From assembly GCA_038232515.1 (NCBI GenBank), contig JBBSHS010000016.1, positions 1 through 41,307 on the forward strand: 41,307 bases of DNA. Direction: 5' to 3'. Source of the DNA: JBBSHS01 sp038232515 (lineage in GTDB: Bacteria > Actinomycetota > Acidimicrobiia > Acidimicrobiales > JAUJNH01). The notes under the pieces are model-generated. The model was not told where the DNA came from and ran no database searches. It saw only the letters and a list, made by a program, of their open reading frames with translations. The translations under genes were made by a program, and so were the position numbers. The stretch's first letter is position 1. Each line of letters opens with the position of its first letter. This document shows positions 34,175 to 41,307 of this stretch, piece after piece.

Positions 34175-37100
34175 ATGTCATCTCGTCTCGTCACCGTCGG
34201 CCCCGCCGCCCTTGCCGCCCTGCGGGCCGAAGTCGTCGCCGCCCAGCGGCGTGACGTGCTGGCACCGATCACCATTGTCGCCCCCGGCCACATCCCGTTG
34301 CTGTCGTTGCGACGGGCGCTGGCCGCTGACCCGGGGGTGGTCAACGCGGCTGTCATCACGCTGCGCCGGTTGGCCGAGCAGTTGGGGGAGCCGGCGTTGG
34401 CTGCGGCCGGACGCCGGCCATTGCGCTCGTCGCGCTTCGACGAGGCCGTACGCCAGGCCGTCACGGCCGACCCCGGACCGTTCTCCGCCGTGGCCCACCA
34501 TGCGCCCACCGTGCGGCGCCTGGCCCGGTCGTTGCGCGAGCTGAGATCGCTCGGACCGGCCGCCGGCGCCATCGCCGGGGCCGGCAACCCCCATCTGATC
34601 CGGCTGCTCGCCGCCGTCGAATCGGCGGTGGCCCCCGACTGGGACGAACGCGACCTGTTCGAGTCGGCCGCCGTGGGGCTCAACGCCAACGGGCCAGCCC
34701 CCACGCCCGCCGGGGTCATCGCCTTCCTGCCCCGACCCGACTCATCGGCGGCAACCGCGCTACTAGTGGCACTGTCGTGCGCCGGCCGCCTGACGGCACT
34801 GTTGGGCGTCACGGGAGACCAGGAGGCCGACGGCCCCACTCTGGCTTTGCGAGAGCAGTTGGGCGGGGCCATGACCGAGCCGGTGGGCGTCCGGCCGCCG
34901 GGCCCGCAGGCGGTGGTAATAGCTCCCGACACCGACGCCGAAGCCCGTCTGGCCGTGCAACGCGTGGTCGAGCGGGTCGAGCGGACGGAACGCCCGACCC
35001 CGCTGCACCGTGTGGCCATCGTCCCCGGCGGTGGTGCCAGCACGCTTCGGGTGGTGGAGCACCTCACGTTCGCCGGGATCGAGCATTCGGCTCCTTCGCC
35101 CACGACGTTGGTCGCGTCGGTGGCCGGTCGGGCCCTGCGCGGTCTCACCGGCCTACCCGACGAGGGGTTCACCCGCTCCGGCCTCCTCGCCGTCCTGGCC
35201 GGCGCCCCCATCCGTCAGTACGCGGGTCAGCCGGGTTCGGTGCCGGCCGCTCGTTGGGGGGCCGTGGCCCGCCAAGCCAACGTTATGGCCGGTGCCGACC
35301 AGTGGGCCACCCGGCTACGGCTGTTGGCCGGCTCATTGTCGGCCAGGGGGAGCGCCCGGCGGGCGGACGAAGCGGAGCAGGCGGCCGCCTTCTGCTCCGA
35401 GCTGCAGGCCGCGGTCGACCCCGGCCCGGGCAAGGGATGGGCGGAGATGGCGGCCTGGGCCCAAGGGCTCCTCGACCGTTACCTGGGCACGCCATCCGAA
35501 GGAGCCGACGCCGGTTGGGTCGATGCCGAGTTGGTCAGCTACCGCCGGGTGAGGGCCGTGCTCGACGACCTTGCCCTGCTCGAGCAGCAGACCGGACCGC
35601 CACCGGGGCGGGGTGTCTTCCTCGCCGCCTTGGCCAATGGCCTCGACGTGGCCGGGCCCCGGATCGGCTTGGTGGGCCGAGGGGTACTGGTGGCCCGACC
35701 CGCCGATCTGGCCGGTGCCGAGCTCGACCTCGTCATCGTCGTGGGCCTGGTCGAAGGGACCGTGCCCAGCCGCCGGGGACGCGATCCTCTGCTTCCCGGC
35801 CATGACACCCGCGCCCAGGCCCGGGCCGACGAACGGGCTGCGCTCCTCTCTGCCATGGCCGCGGCGCCGGAGACGGTGGCCATGGCGGCACGGGCGGACC
35901 ACCAGGCGGCCCGGCGCCCGTCACGGTGGCTGCTGGGCTGGGCCGGCAGCCTGGCCGGCAGCCCGGCGGGGGAACCGCTCGCCACCGAGCAGCTTCTGGC
36001 CGGCCCGTCCAAGTGGCCATGGCTGACGGTCGTGCCCTCTTTCCGCCACACCGCCTGCGCCACCGGGGTGCCGGCGTCGGCCCAGGAACGCCACCTCGCC
36101 TCGCTCGATGCCTGGGTGGCCGCCGGGCGTCGTGTGCTCGATCACCCGTTGGCCGTTCACAGCCGGGCCCTGGCCGGCGGCCTGGTGACGGTCCTGGCCC
36201 GCCGCAGCGACGCTTTCACGGCCTACGACGGGCACATCAGCCGGCCGCCGGCGCTCGATGAGGCCATTTCTCCCAGCGCCCTCGAGAAATGGGCCGAGTG
36301 CCCGCACCGCTACTTCCTGGCCAATGTGCTCCAAGTGGCGGAGACCGGGGTGCCCGAGGATGTCCTGGAACCCGATGGTCTTTCCCGGGGTGGTCTGGTC
36401 CACGAGGTACTCCGGCGGCTGGTAGAGACGCGAGGCCTGGGCCGGCCATCCGACGAGCCCTGGAGCCAGGACGACCGGGCTTGGGCGGCAGCTCTGGCCG
36501 GCCACCTGCACGACGATCTGCTGGCCCAGGGCAGGGCCAGCGCCAGCGTTCTGGGAGAGGTGCGCTGGGCCGAGCTCCTCCAGCACTTGGACGGCGCCTT
36601 GACCGTGGACGACCAGCGCCGGGAGGAGCACGGCCTGGTTCCCAGCGCCGTCGAGGTGGCCTTCGGGCCCGGCGAGGAGTGGGGCGAGGTAGTGCTTGAT
36701 ACCCCGGCCGGAAGGCGGGTCGGCTTCCAGGGCCGGATTGACCGTGTCGACGTGAGCGACGACGGGGCCAGCGTGTTCGTCGTGGACTACAAGACGGGTA
36801 AGCAGAAGAAGATCACCGATGCGGCCGCCGGTGGCGATCCCACTCGGCTGTTGCAGCTTCCGATCTACGCCCTGGCCGCGCGGGAGCGCTTTCCGGGCCC
36901 GGCGGTAGACATCGAATCGGCCTACTGGCTGGTGGAGCGGGACGAGCCCGAGGCCATCGTCGGCAACCCGCTCAGCCACGAGCAGTTCGCTCGTGTCGTC
37001 GACGCCGTGACCGGGGGCATCGAGGCCGGCGTCTTCCCCACCACCCCCGGCGAGGACCGCGGCCGCGACTGGGCGAACTGCCGCTACTGCCCCTACGACC

Positions 37101-37213
37101 GCGTGTGCCCGGTCGACCGGGGACACGCTCTGCGACGCAAGTACGACGCGGTCGAGCTCGAGCCGCTACGCCGACTTCAGACCATCGTCGGTGCCGAGGG
37201 CGGCCAGCCGTGA
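34175..37213 (+). CDS. addB: AddB-type helicase/nuclease subunit
   Basis: 1012 residues. AddAB resects double-strand breaks for recombination. The N-terminal half follows an AddB-like helicase fold but has no Walker A motif. The C-terminal half is a RecB-family nuclease: GRID with Asp856 and VVDYKTGK with Asp871 and Lys873. A cluster-binding pattern, Cys709 (AECPHRYF) plus C969-x2-C972-x5-C978, matches the iron-sulfur 'staple' of AddB. Start: ATG at 34175; the frame stays open upstream to 33560 but opposite the acidic membrane protein gene. The stop overlaps the addA start (GTGA). Mycobacteria have AdnAB instead, where both subunits carry a nuclease and a helicase fold; the lack of Walker A here favours AddB. 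Confidence 0.9.
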   Translation: MSSRLVTVGPAALAALRAEVVAAQRRDVLAPITIVAPGHIPLLSLRRALAADPGVVNAAVITLRRLAEQLGEPALAAAGRRPLRSSRFDEAVRQAVTADPGPFSAVAHHAPTVRRLARSLRELRSLGPAAGAIAGAGNPHLIRLLAAVESAVAPDWDERDLFESAAVGLNANGPAPTPAGVIAFLPRPDSSAATALLVALSCAGRLTALLGVTGDQEADGPTLALREQLGGAMTEPVGVRPPGPQAVVIAPDTDAEARLAVQRVVERVERTERPTPLHRVAIVPGGGASTLRVVEHLTFAGIEHSAPSPTTLVASVAGRALRGLTGLPDEGFTRSGLLAVLAGAPIRQYAGQPGSVPAARWGAVARQANVMAGADQWATRLRLLAGSLSARGSARRADEAEQAAAFCSELQAAVDPGPGKGWAEMAAWAQGLLDRYLGTPSEGADAGWVDAELVSYRRVRAVLDDLALLEQQTGPPPGRGVFLAALANGLDVAGPRIGLVGRGVLVARPADLAGAELDLVIVVGLVEGTVPSRRGRDPLLPGHDTRAQARADERAALLSAMAAAPETVAMAARADHQAARRPSRWLLGWAGSLAGSPAGEPLATEQLLAGPSKWPWLTVVPSFRHTACATGVPASAQERHLASLDAWVAAGRRVLDHPLAVHSRALAGGLVTVLARRSDAFTAYDGHISRPPALDEAISPSALEKWAECPHRYFLANVLQVAETGVPEDVLEPDGLSRGGLVHEVLRRLVETRGLGRPSDEPWSQDDRAWAAALAGHLHDDLLAQGRASASVLGEVRWAELLQHLDGALTVDDQRREEHGLVPSAVEVAFGPGEEWGEVVLDTPAGRRVGFQGRIDRVDVSDDGASVFVVDYKTGKQKKITDAAAGGDPTRLLQLPIYALAARERFPGPAVDIESAYWLVERDEPEAIVGNPLSHEQFARVVDAVTGGIEAGVFPTTPGEDRGRDWANCRYCPYDRVCPVDRGHALRRKYDAVELEPLRRLQTIVGAEGGQP

Positions 37214-40200
37214 GCGCGGCCGCCCCGGAAGGGATGGTCCGGCCGGTCGACGCCGCCGCCCGTGAACGCATCCGTAAAGAGCTGGGCGCCACGCTGTTCG
37301 TCGAGGCGGGGGCGGGCACGGGCAAGACCACCGAGCTCGTCACCCGTATCGTGGCGCTCGTCGGCGCCGGCGCCGAGCTGTCGACCATCGCCGCCATCAC
37401 CTTCACCGAGGCGGCCGCCGCCGAGCTGCGAGAGCGGGTTCGGGTAGCGCTCGAACGGGCGGTGTTCGGGGGCGGTGGCCGCCCGCCCGAGCGCATCCGG
37501 TGGAGAGCGGCGCTCGAGTCGATCGACGAAGCACCGCTGTCGACCCTCCACGGGTTCGCCCAGCGGATCCTGGCCTCCCATGCCGTGGCCGCCGGCCTGC
37601 CCCCGGGCTTCGAGCTGGTGGACGCCACGGAAATGGCCATCCGGTTCGAACGGCGATGGTCCGAGTTCCTGAACCGGCTATACCACTCCTCCGATCCCGA
37701 CATCCGGCGCGACCTGATACTGGCCATCGACCTCGGTCTGTCGTCCGAGCATTTGCGGGTGGTGGCCGAGGCGTTCCACCAGAACTGGGACCTGCTGGCG
37801 GACGCGCCACCGTCGCCTCCGGGCGATGGTGGCCCCGTCGACGCCGGTCCTCTGCTGGCTGCCATCGACGCCGCCGTCGACATGGCCGCGCACTGCGCCG
37901 TCTCCGGCGACAAGCTGCACGCCCGCCTCCTCGAGCTGGTGCCGGCGCGCGCCGCCAGCGCTGCCGCCGCCGGCACCAGCGAGCGGGCCATCGCCGCTGC
38001 CGTCACCGGGTGGCGTGCGCCCCGGGTAGGCAACGTGGGCCGGGCTGCGCAGTGGCGCTGCCCGGTGGACGACGTGCGCCGGGCCGTCAAGGCCGCCGCC
38101 GACGCCCGCGACGTACTGCTCGATGCCGTGCGCCAACGGGTGCTGAGCCGGCTGCTGGCGGAGTTGGCCACCTTCACCCTGGATGGTGCTGAGGAGCGTC
38201 GGGCCACCGGAGTGCTCGAGTTCCACGACCTACTGGTGCGGGCCCGGCAGCTCCTGCGCCATCCGGTGGTGCGGCGGGCCGTACAGGCTTCCTTCGCCCA
38301 CGTCCTGGTCGACGAGTTCCAGGACACCGATCCCCTGCAGGTCGAGCTGGCGGTGCTGCTGGCCGTGCCCGACGCGGTCGACCAGCCCGGGCCCTGGCAG
38401 CAGGCGGCCAGAGTCGAGGGGCGCCTGTTCTTCGTGGGCGACCCGAAGCAGTCGATCTACCGGTTCCGGCGGGCCGACGTCCAGCTGTACGCCCAGGTCC
38501 GTGACCGCCTGGGCACCGACCGGGTCGGCCTGGAACAGAACTGGCGATCGCTGCCGCCTCTTCTCGGGTTCGTCAACGCCGTGTTCGGGCCGATGCTGCG
38601 CGCCGGCGGTGAGCATCAGGCGCCGTGGGCCGAGCTTGCCCCCGGACGGGCGAACAGGGATGGCCGACTAGGGACCGTGGCCCTCATCGGGGGCGTGGGC
38701 CCGGGCCGGTCTGAGGAGGTGCGCCAGGTCGAGGCCGACGAGGTGGCCCGGGCCGTGCTGGCCATGAAGGCACAGGCGTGGCAGGTGGTTGCCGAGGACG
38801 GCGCCCTGCGCCCGGCCCGCTATGACGACGTGGCCCTCCTGCTCCCCAGTCGCACCGCCCTTCCGGCCATCGAGCGGGCGTTCGAGCAGTCCGGCGTTCC
38901 CTACCGCGTCGAGAGCCGATCGCTGGTGTGGGCCACCCAGGAGGTACGCGATCTGCTGGCCGTCGTGCGGGCCGTCGACGACCCCACCGACCAGGTCGCC
39001 GTGGTCGCCGCCCTGAGCTCCGCCGCCTTCGGCTGCAGCGACGACCACCTCCTCGAGTGGCGCCGGGCCGGGGGGCACTGGGGCCACGGCACCTCACCGC
39101 CGGAAGGGTTGCCGGACCGGCACCCGGTCACGGTGGCCATGGCCGAGATAGCGGCGCTGGCCCGGCGCCGGCTGTGGGTGGCGCCCAGCCGGCTGGTCGA
39201 GGAGATCGTCCGTTCCCGACGGTTTCTCGAGGCGGCCTATGCCAAGCCCCGCCAACGCGAGACCTGGAACCGGGCCCGTTTCGTCATAGAGCAGGCGCGG
39301 GCGTACACGGCGGCCGGCGGGGCCACGCTGCGCGGTTTCATCGACTGGGCCGAGGAGCAGGCCGCCCAAGACGCCCAGGCGCTGGAATCGGTGGTGCCGG
39401 AGACCGACGACGAGGCGGTGCGGATCCTCACCATCCACGCCTCCAAGGGCCTGGAATTCCCCATCGTCGTGCTGGCTGGGCTGAGCACGGGCCACCAGCG
39501 GTCCGATCAGGCCAAGGTGCTGTGGTCCGAGGACGGGCGTGCCCAGGTGCGCTGCGGATCCGCGAAGACCGGCTTCACCACCGCCGGTTACGCCGCTGCC
39601 AAAGCCGAGGAGGACCTGCTGGCCGAGCATGAGCTGGTCCGGTTGCTGTATGTGGCTGGGACGCGGGCCCGCGACCACCTGGTGGTGGGCCTGCACCGTC
39701 CTGAGCGGGCTGAGGCCTCCACGCTGGCCGGCCGCCTGAGCGCCTTCGTCAAGGATGTGGCGGTCACGAGCGACACGATCCAGGCGTTGGAGAGCCACTG
39801 GCCCGTGGTCCACCGGATCTCCGCTGACCCCGAGGTACCCGATCCGTTACCCGCCGACGCCGTGTGGGCTGCACTGGCCCAGGCCGAGGAGCAGCGCTGG
39901 TTGGTCCTCGACGCCGCCAACCGGCCGGCGGCGGTAGCGGCCACGGCGGTCGCCAATCTGCCCGACCCGTCGGCCCTGGCGCTGCTCCTTCCGGCGTCCG
40001 GCCCAAGCCTCGGTCCTGTCACCGCCATCACCGACGACGAGGGCCGGCCCGCCGCCCGTCGTCCCGGCTCGGGGTCGGCGTTCGGTATCGCCGTGCACGC
40101 CGTGCTCGAGCGGGTTTCACTTGACGCAGAGGGCACGATGGTGGCCGAGGCGGCCGTGTCGGCGGCCAGAGAGTCAGGGGTGGGCGACGCAGCCCTGGCC

Positions 40201-40596
40201 ATCGAGCGGGCGGCGCGTGCCGCACTTTCGTCGTCGGCGGCCCGCACGGCGGCGTCTGGCCGCCATTGGCGAGAGGTCTTCGTCGGAGCGTCCGTCGAGG
40301 GGACGGTCGTCGAGGGCTTCATCGACCTGCTCTACGAACAGGACGAGGGGCTCGTCGTCGTCGACTGGAAGACGGACGCAGTGGACGACCGTGCCACGCT
40401 GGCAGCCAAAGTCGGGCACTACGGATTGCAACTGGCCGCCTATGCCGAAGCACTCGAACAGGTCACTCGACGCCCGGTGCGGCGTTGCACCCTGGTGTTC
40501 TGCGGCGACGGCCGGGCGCGCGAGATCGAGGTGCCGGACCTCCCCGGTCAAAGGAGCGAGGTGCGCTCACGTCTCTCCTCCCTCAGCCGGATGTGA
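37210..40596 (+). CDS. addA: AddA-type helicase-nuclease (UvrD/RecB family)
   Basis: 1128 residues, partner of AddB. SF1A helicase motifs: Walker A GAGTGKT (34-40), AAITFTEAAAAELRERV, Walker B DEFQDTDP from Asp368, GDPKQSIYRFRRAD, LEQNWRS, TIHASKGLEFPIVVL and LLYVAGTRARDHL. The C-terminal nuclease has EGFIDLLY (Asp1039) and VVVDWKTD (Asp1052, Lys1054), so both strands can be cut by the complex. Start: GTG overlapping the addB stop; the frame extends to 37105. The operon ends here, followed by a hairpin. A damage-type promoter upstream of addB would fit its role in repair. Confidence 0.93.
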   Translation: MSAAAPEGMVRPVDAAARERIRKELGATLFVEAGAGTGKTTELVTRIVALVGAGAELSTIAAITFTEAAAAELRERVRVALERAVFGGGGRPPERIRWRAALESIDEAPLSTLHGFAQRILASHAVAAGLPPGFELVDATEMAIRFERRWSEFLNRLYHSSDPDIRRDLILAIDLGLSSEHLRVVAEAFHQNWDLLADAPPSPPGDGGPVDAGPLLAAIDAAVDMAAHCAVSGDKLHARLLELVPARAASAAAAGTSERAIAAAVTGWRAPRVGNVGRAAQWRCPVDDVRRAVKAAADARDVLLDAVRQRVLSRLLAELATFTLDGAEERRATGVLEFHDLLVRARQLLRHPVVRRAVQASFAHVLVDEFQDTDPLQVELAVLLAVPDAVDQPGPWQQAARVEGRLFFVGDPKQSIYRFRRADVQLYAQVRDRLGTDRVGLEQNWRSLPPLLGFVNAVFGPMLRAGGEHQAPWAELAPGRANRDGRLGTVALIGGVGPGRSEEVRQVEADEVARAVLAMKAQAWQVVAEDGALRPARYDDVALLLPSRTALPAIERAFEQSGVPYRVESRSLVWATQEVRDLLAVVRAVDDPTDQVAVVAALSSAAFGCSDDHLLEWRRAGGHWGHGTSPPEGLPDRHPVTVAMAEIAALARRRLWVAPSRLVEEIVRSRRFLEAAYAKPRQRETWNRARFVIEQARAYTAAGGATLRGFIDWAEEQAAQDAQALESVVPETDDEAVRILTIHASKGLEFPIVVLAGLSTGHQRSDQAKVLWSEDGRAQVRCGSAKTGFTTAGYAAAKAEEDLLAEHELVRLLYVAGTRARDHLVVGLHRPERAEASTLAGRLSAFVKDVAVTSDTIQALESHWPVVHRISADPEVPDPLPADAVWAALAQAEEQRWLVLDAANRPAAVAATAVANLPDPSALALLLPASGPSLGPVTAITDDEGRPAARRPGSGSAFGIAVHAVLERVSLDAEGTMVAEAAVSAARESGVGDAALAIERAARAALSSSAARTAASGRHWREVFVGASVEGTVVEGFIDLLYEQDEGLVVVDWKTDAVDDRATLAAKVGHYGLQLAAYAEALEQVTRRPVRRCTLVFCGDGRAREIEVPDLPGQRSEVRSRLSSLSRM

Positions 40597-40627
40597 CGAC
40601 GCCGAGCGGGCCGAGCCGGACGAAGGA

Positions 40628-40653
40628 GAGGCCGGTCCCGGGGGACCGGCCTC
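40628..40653. terminator. Hairpin after addA
   Basis: A perfect 11-pair stem (40628-40638 with 40643-40653) with a four-base loop, 32 bases after the addA stop and between convergent genes. No T-tract follows on the plus strand. It can serve both directions. Confidence 0.6.
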
Positions 40654-40739
40654 AACCTCATTGACCCCTCTGGAGTCTGCCCCGGCGGCTGGGTCGCCCG
40701 TGGGCTTTGCCGGACCCATCGCTGGGGACTCGCAGAGGC

Positions 40740-40925
40740 CTAGTCGTGGAGCTTGTCCTTCACCGTGTCAACGGCGTCCTCGGCCTTGTCTTTGGCGCCG
40801 CCGATGGCCTCCTTGGTCTTGCCGGAGGCTTGGTCTACCTTGCCCTCACGCTGGAGGTCGTCGTTGTCGGTGAGGTCGCCTGCGGCTTCCTTCGCCCGAC
40901 CCTTGAGGTCATCTGTCTGTGCCAT
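40740..40925 (-). CDS. CsbD-like stress protein
   Basis: 61 residues, full length for the CsbD family. The pattern is MAQTDDLKGRAKEAAGDLT, then LQREGKVDQASGKTKEAIGG, with repeated Lys/Glu/Ala heptad-like segments. CsbD proteins accumulate in general stress responses of many bacteria; their molecular role is unknown. The frame extends to 40973, but the inner ATG gives the canonical N-terminus. TACGAC six bases upstream is an imperfect leaderless -10 box. Confidence 0.9.
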   Translation of the reverse strand: MAQTDDLKGRAKEAAGDLTDNDDLQREGKVDQASGKTKEAIGGAKDKAEDAVDTVKDKLHD

Positions 40926-41060
40926 ACCAGGGTCGTACCCGCACACCCGAGGCGGAAACAGGTGGTCGGTCACGCCCTCGTCGGCCCTCCACCAGCTGAC
41001 AGGCTGAGCCCGGCGGTCGGCTCCTCTGGATCCTCCAACGGGCAGCTGGGCGCTCTGGGC

Positions 41061-41066
41061 TACAGT
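41061..41066 (+). promoter_or_regulatory. -10 box (TACAGT) of the tRNA gene
   Basis: TACAGT lies 14 bases before the tRNA. The spacing fits a transcript that starts a few bases before the mature 5' end. Confidence 0.45.
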
Positions 41067-41080
41067 GACCCTCCCGTTCC

Positions 41081-41154
41081 GGGCGTATAGCTCAGCTGGT
41101 TAGAGCGCACGCTTCACACGCGTGAGGTCACAGGTTCGAGTCCTGTTACGCCCA
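41081..41154 (+). tRNA. tRNA-Val (anticodon CAC)
   Basis: A complete cloverleaf: acceptor stem GGGCGTA with TACGCCC, D arm GCTC...GAGC, anticodon stem CACGC with GCGTG around loop TTCACAC (anticodon CAC, reading GTG codons), T arm ACAGG-TTCGAGT-CCTGT, and discriminator A at 41154. CCA is not encoded. tRNA genes are common integration sites, but no integrase is in view. Confidence 0.97.
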
Positions 41155-41307
41155 CGGGCAAAAGAGCAGGTCAGCCTCGTAGAGCCGTTGGGCTCGCCGT
41201 GGCAAGCGAAGATGGAGGTCGTCTCGCCTGTCGCGGCGGCCAGCGTCGGAGCGCGGTGGCTCTCGGGGGAACCAGAATGGTTCGGTCCGTCCCGGTGAGA
41301 CACCGAA
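41155..41307. other. Sequence after the tRNA, nothing recognised
   Basis: The last 153 bases hold no supported gene, no attachment-site repeat of the tRNA 3' end and no clear terminator. Confidence 0.5.

Noticed and set aside
34175..40596. AdnA-AdnB instead of AddB-AddA
   Set aside because: In AdnAB both subunits have a UvrD-like helicase motor fold; here the first protein lacks a Walker A motif and has the AddB-type four-cysteine pattern.
41100..41303. Minus-strand ORF of 67 residues ending in RNRTRTCDLTRVKRAL
   Set aside because: It runs through the tRNA gene in reverse; this kind of peptide is a well-known artefact of reading tRNA genes as protein.

Overview
The window is a very GC-rich, gene-dense stretch of an actinobacterial chromosome. 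The organism is probably in or near the class Acidimicrobiia. The evidence is the Pup-proteasome ligase pafA followed by pafB-pafC-tatA-tatC-helY, an order I remember from mycobacteria, together with DUF3866 and DUF4193 proteins, an unusual double ThyX-like protein and many GTG starts. No plasmid, phage or CRISPR signature is visible. Family names come from motif recognition and memory, because no database search was possible.

Layout. 1-11032 (mostly +): 3' part of pafA, a hairpin cluster, a DUF3866 gene, a small gene, pafB and pafC (WYL regulators), a signal peptidase, a glycerophosphodiesterase on the other strand, tatA/B, tatC, a helY-type helicase and a lipid-kinase C-terminal-like protein. 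11168-12784: a ThyX-like protein of two ThyX-type halves whose signature motif is split between them. 12785-13351: a structured non-coding stretch with direct and nested inverted repeats. 13352-15448: DUF4193 protein, unknown protein, GNAT and Nudix proteins. 15578-17841 (-): a conserved-looking protein with an Arg/Asp-rich middle and a truncated LysR gene. 17966-19378: a HAD phosphatase-acyltransferase fusion lacking the acyltransferase catalytic His. 19418-24931 (-): gltB followed by two crcB/fluC genes. 25361-25694: a small membrane protein and a large hairpin. 25702-31756 (-): a tightly coupled four-gene operon (acyl reductase-HAD fusion, zinc dehydrogenase, LarA-like protein, acyltransferase) divergent from a TetR gene. 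32581-34096 (-): a J-like membrane protein and an acidic membrane protein. 34175-40596: addB-addA. 40740-41154: a CsbD-like protein and tRNA-Val(CAC).

How the genes fit together. The first block joins protein turnover (PafA), a DNA-damage regulator pair (PafB/PafC), protein export (signal peptidase, TatA/B, TatC) and RNA or DNA unwinding (HelY). The addBA operon has upstream a sequence close to the PafBC-type damage promoter, so the two ends of the window may be linked in regulation. The operon at 25702-31756 has all the marks of one pathway: 4-5 base overlaps or a 6-base gap between genes, and its own regulator. Its enzymes suggest reduction of an acyl thioester, dephosphorylation, oxidation of a secondary alcohol, nickel-pincer-type stereochemistry and acylation. 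I know of no characterised pathway with this set and consider it the best candidate for an undescribed system. A second theme is promoter layout: about ten genes carry a TANNNT box 6-8 bases before the start codon, as expected for leaderless mRNAs, and this decides several starts.
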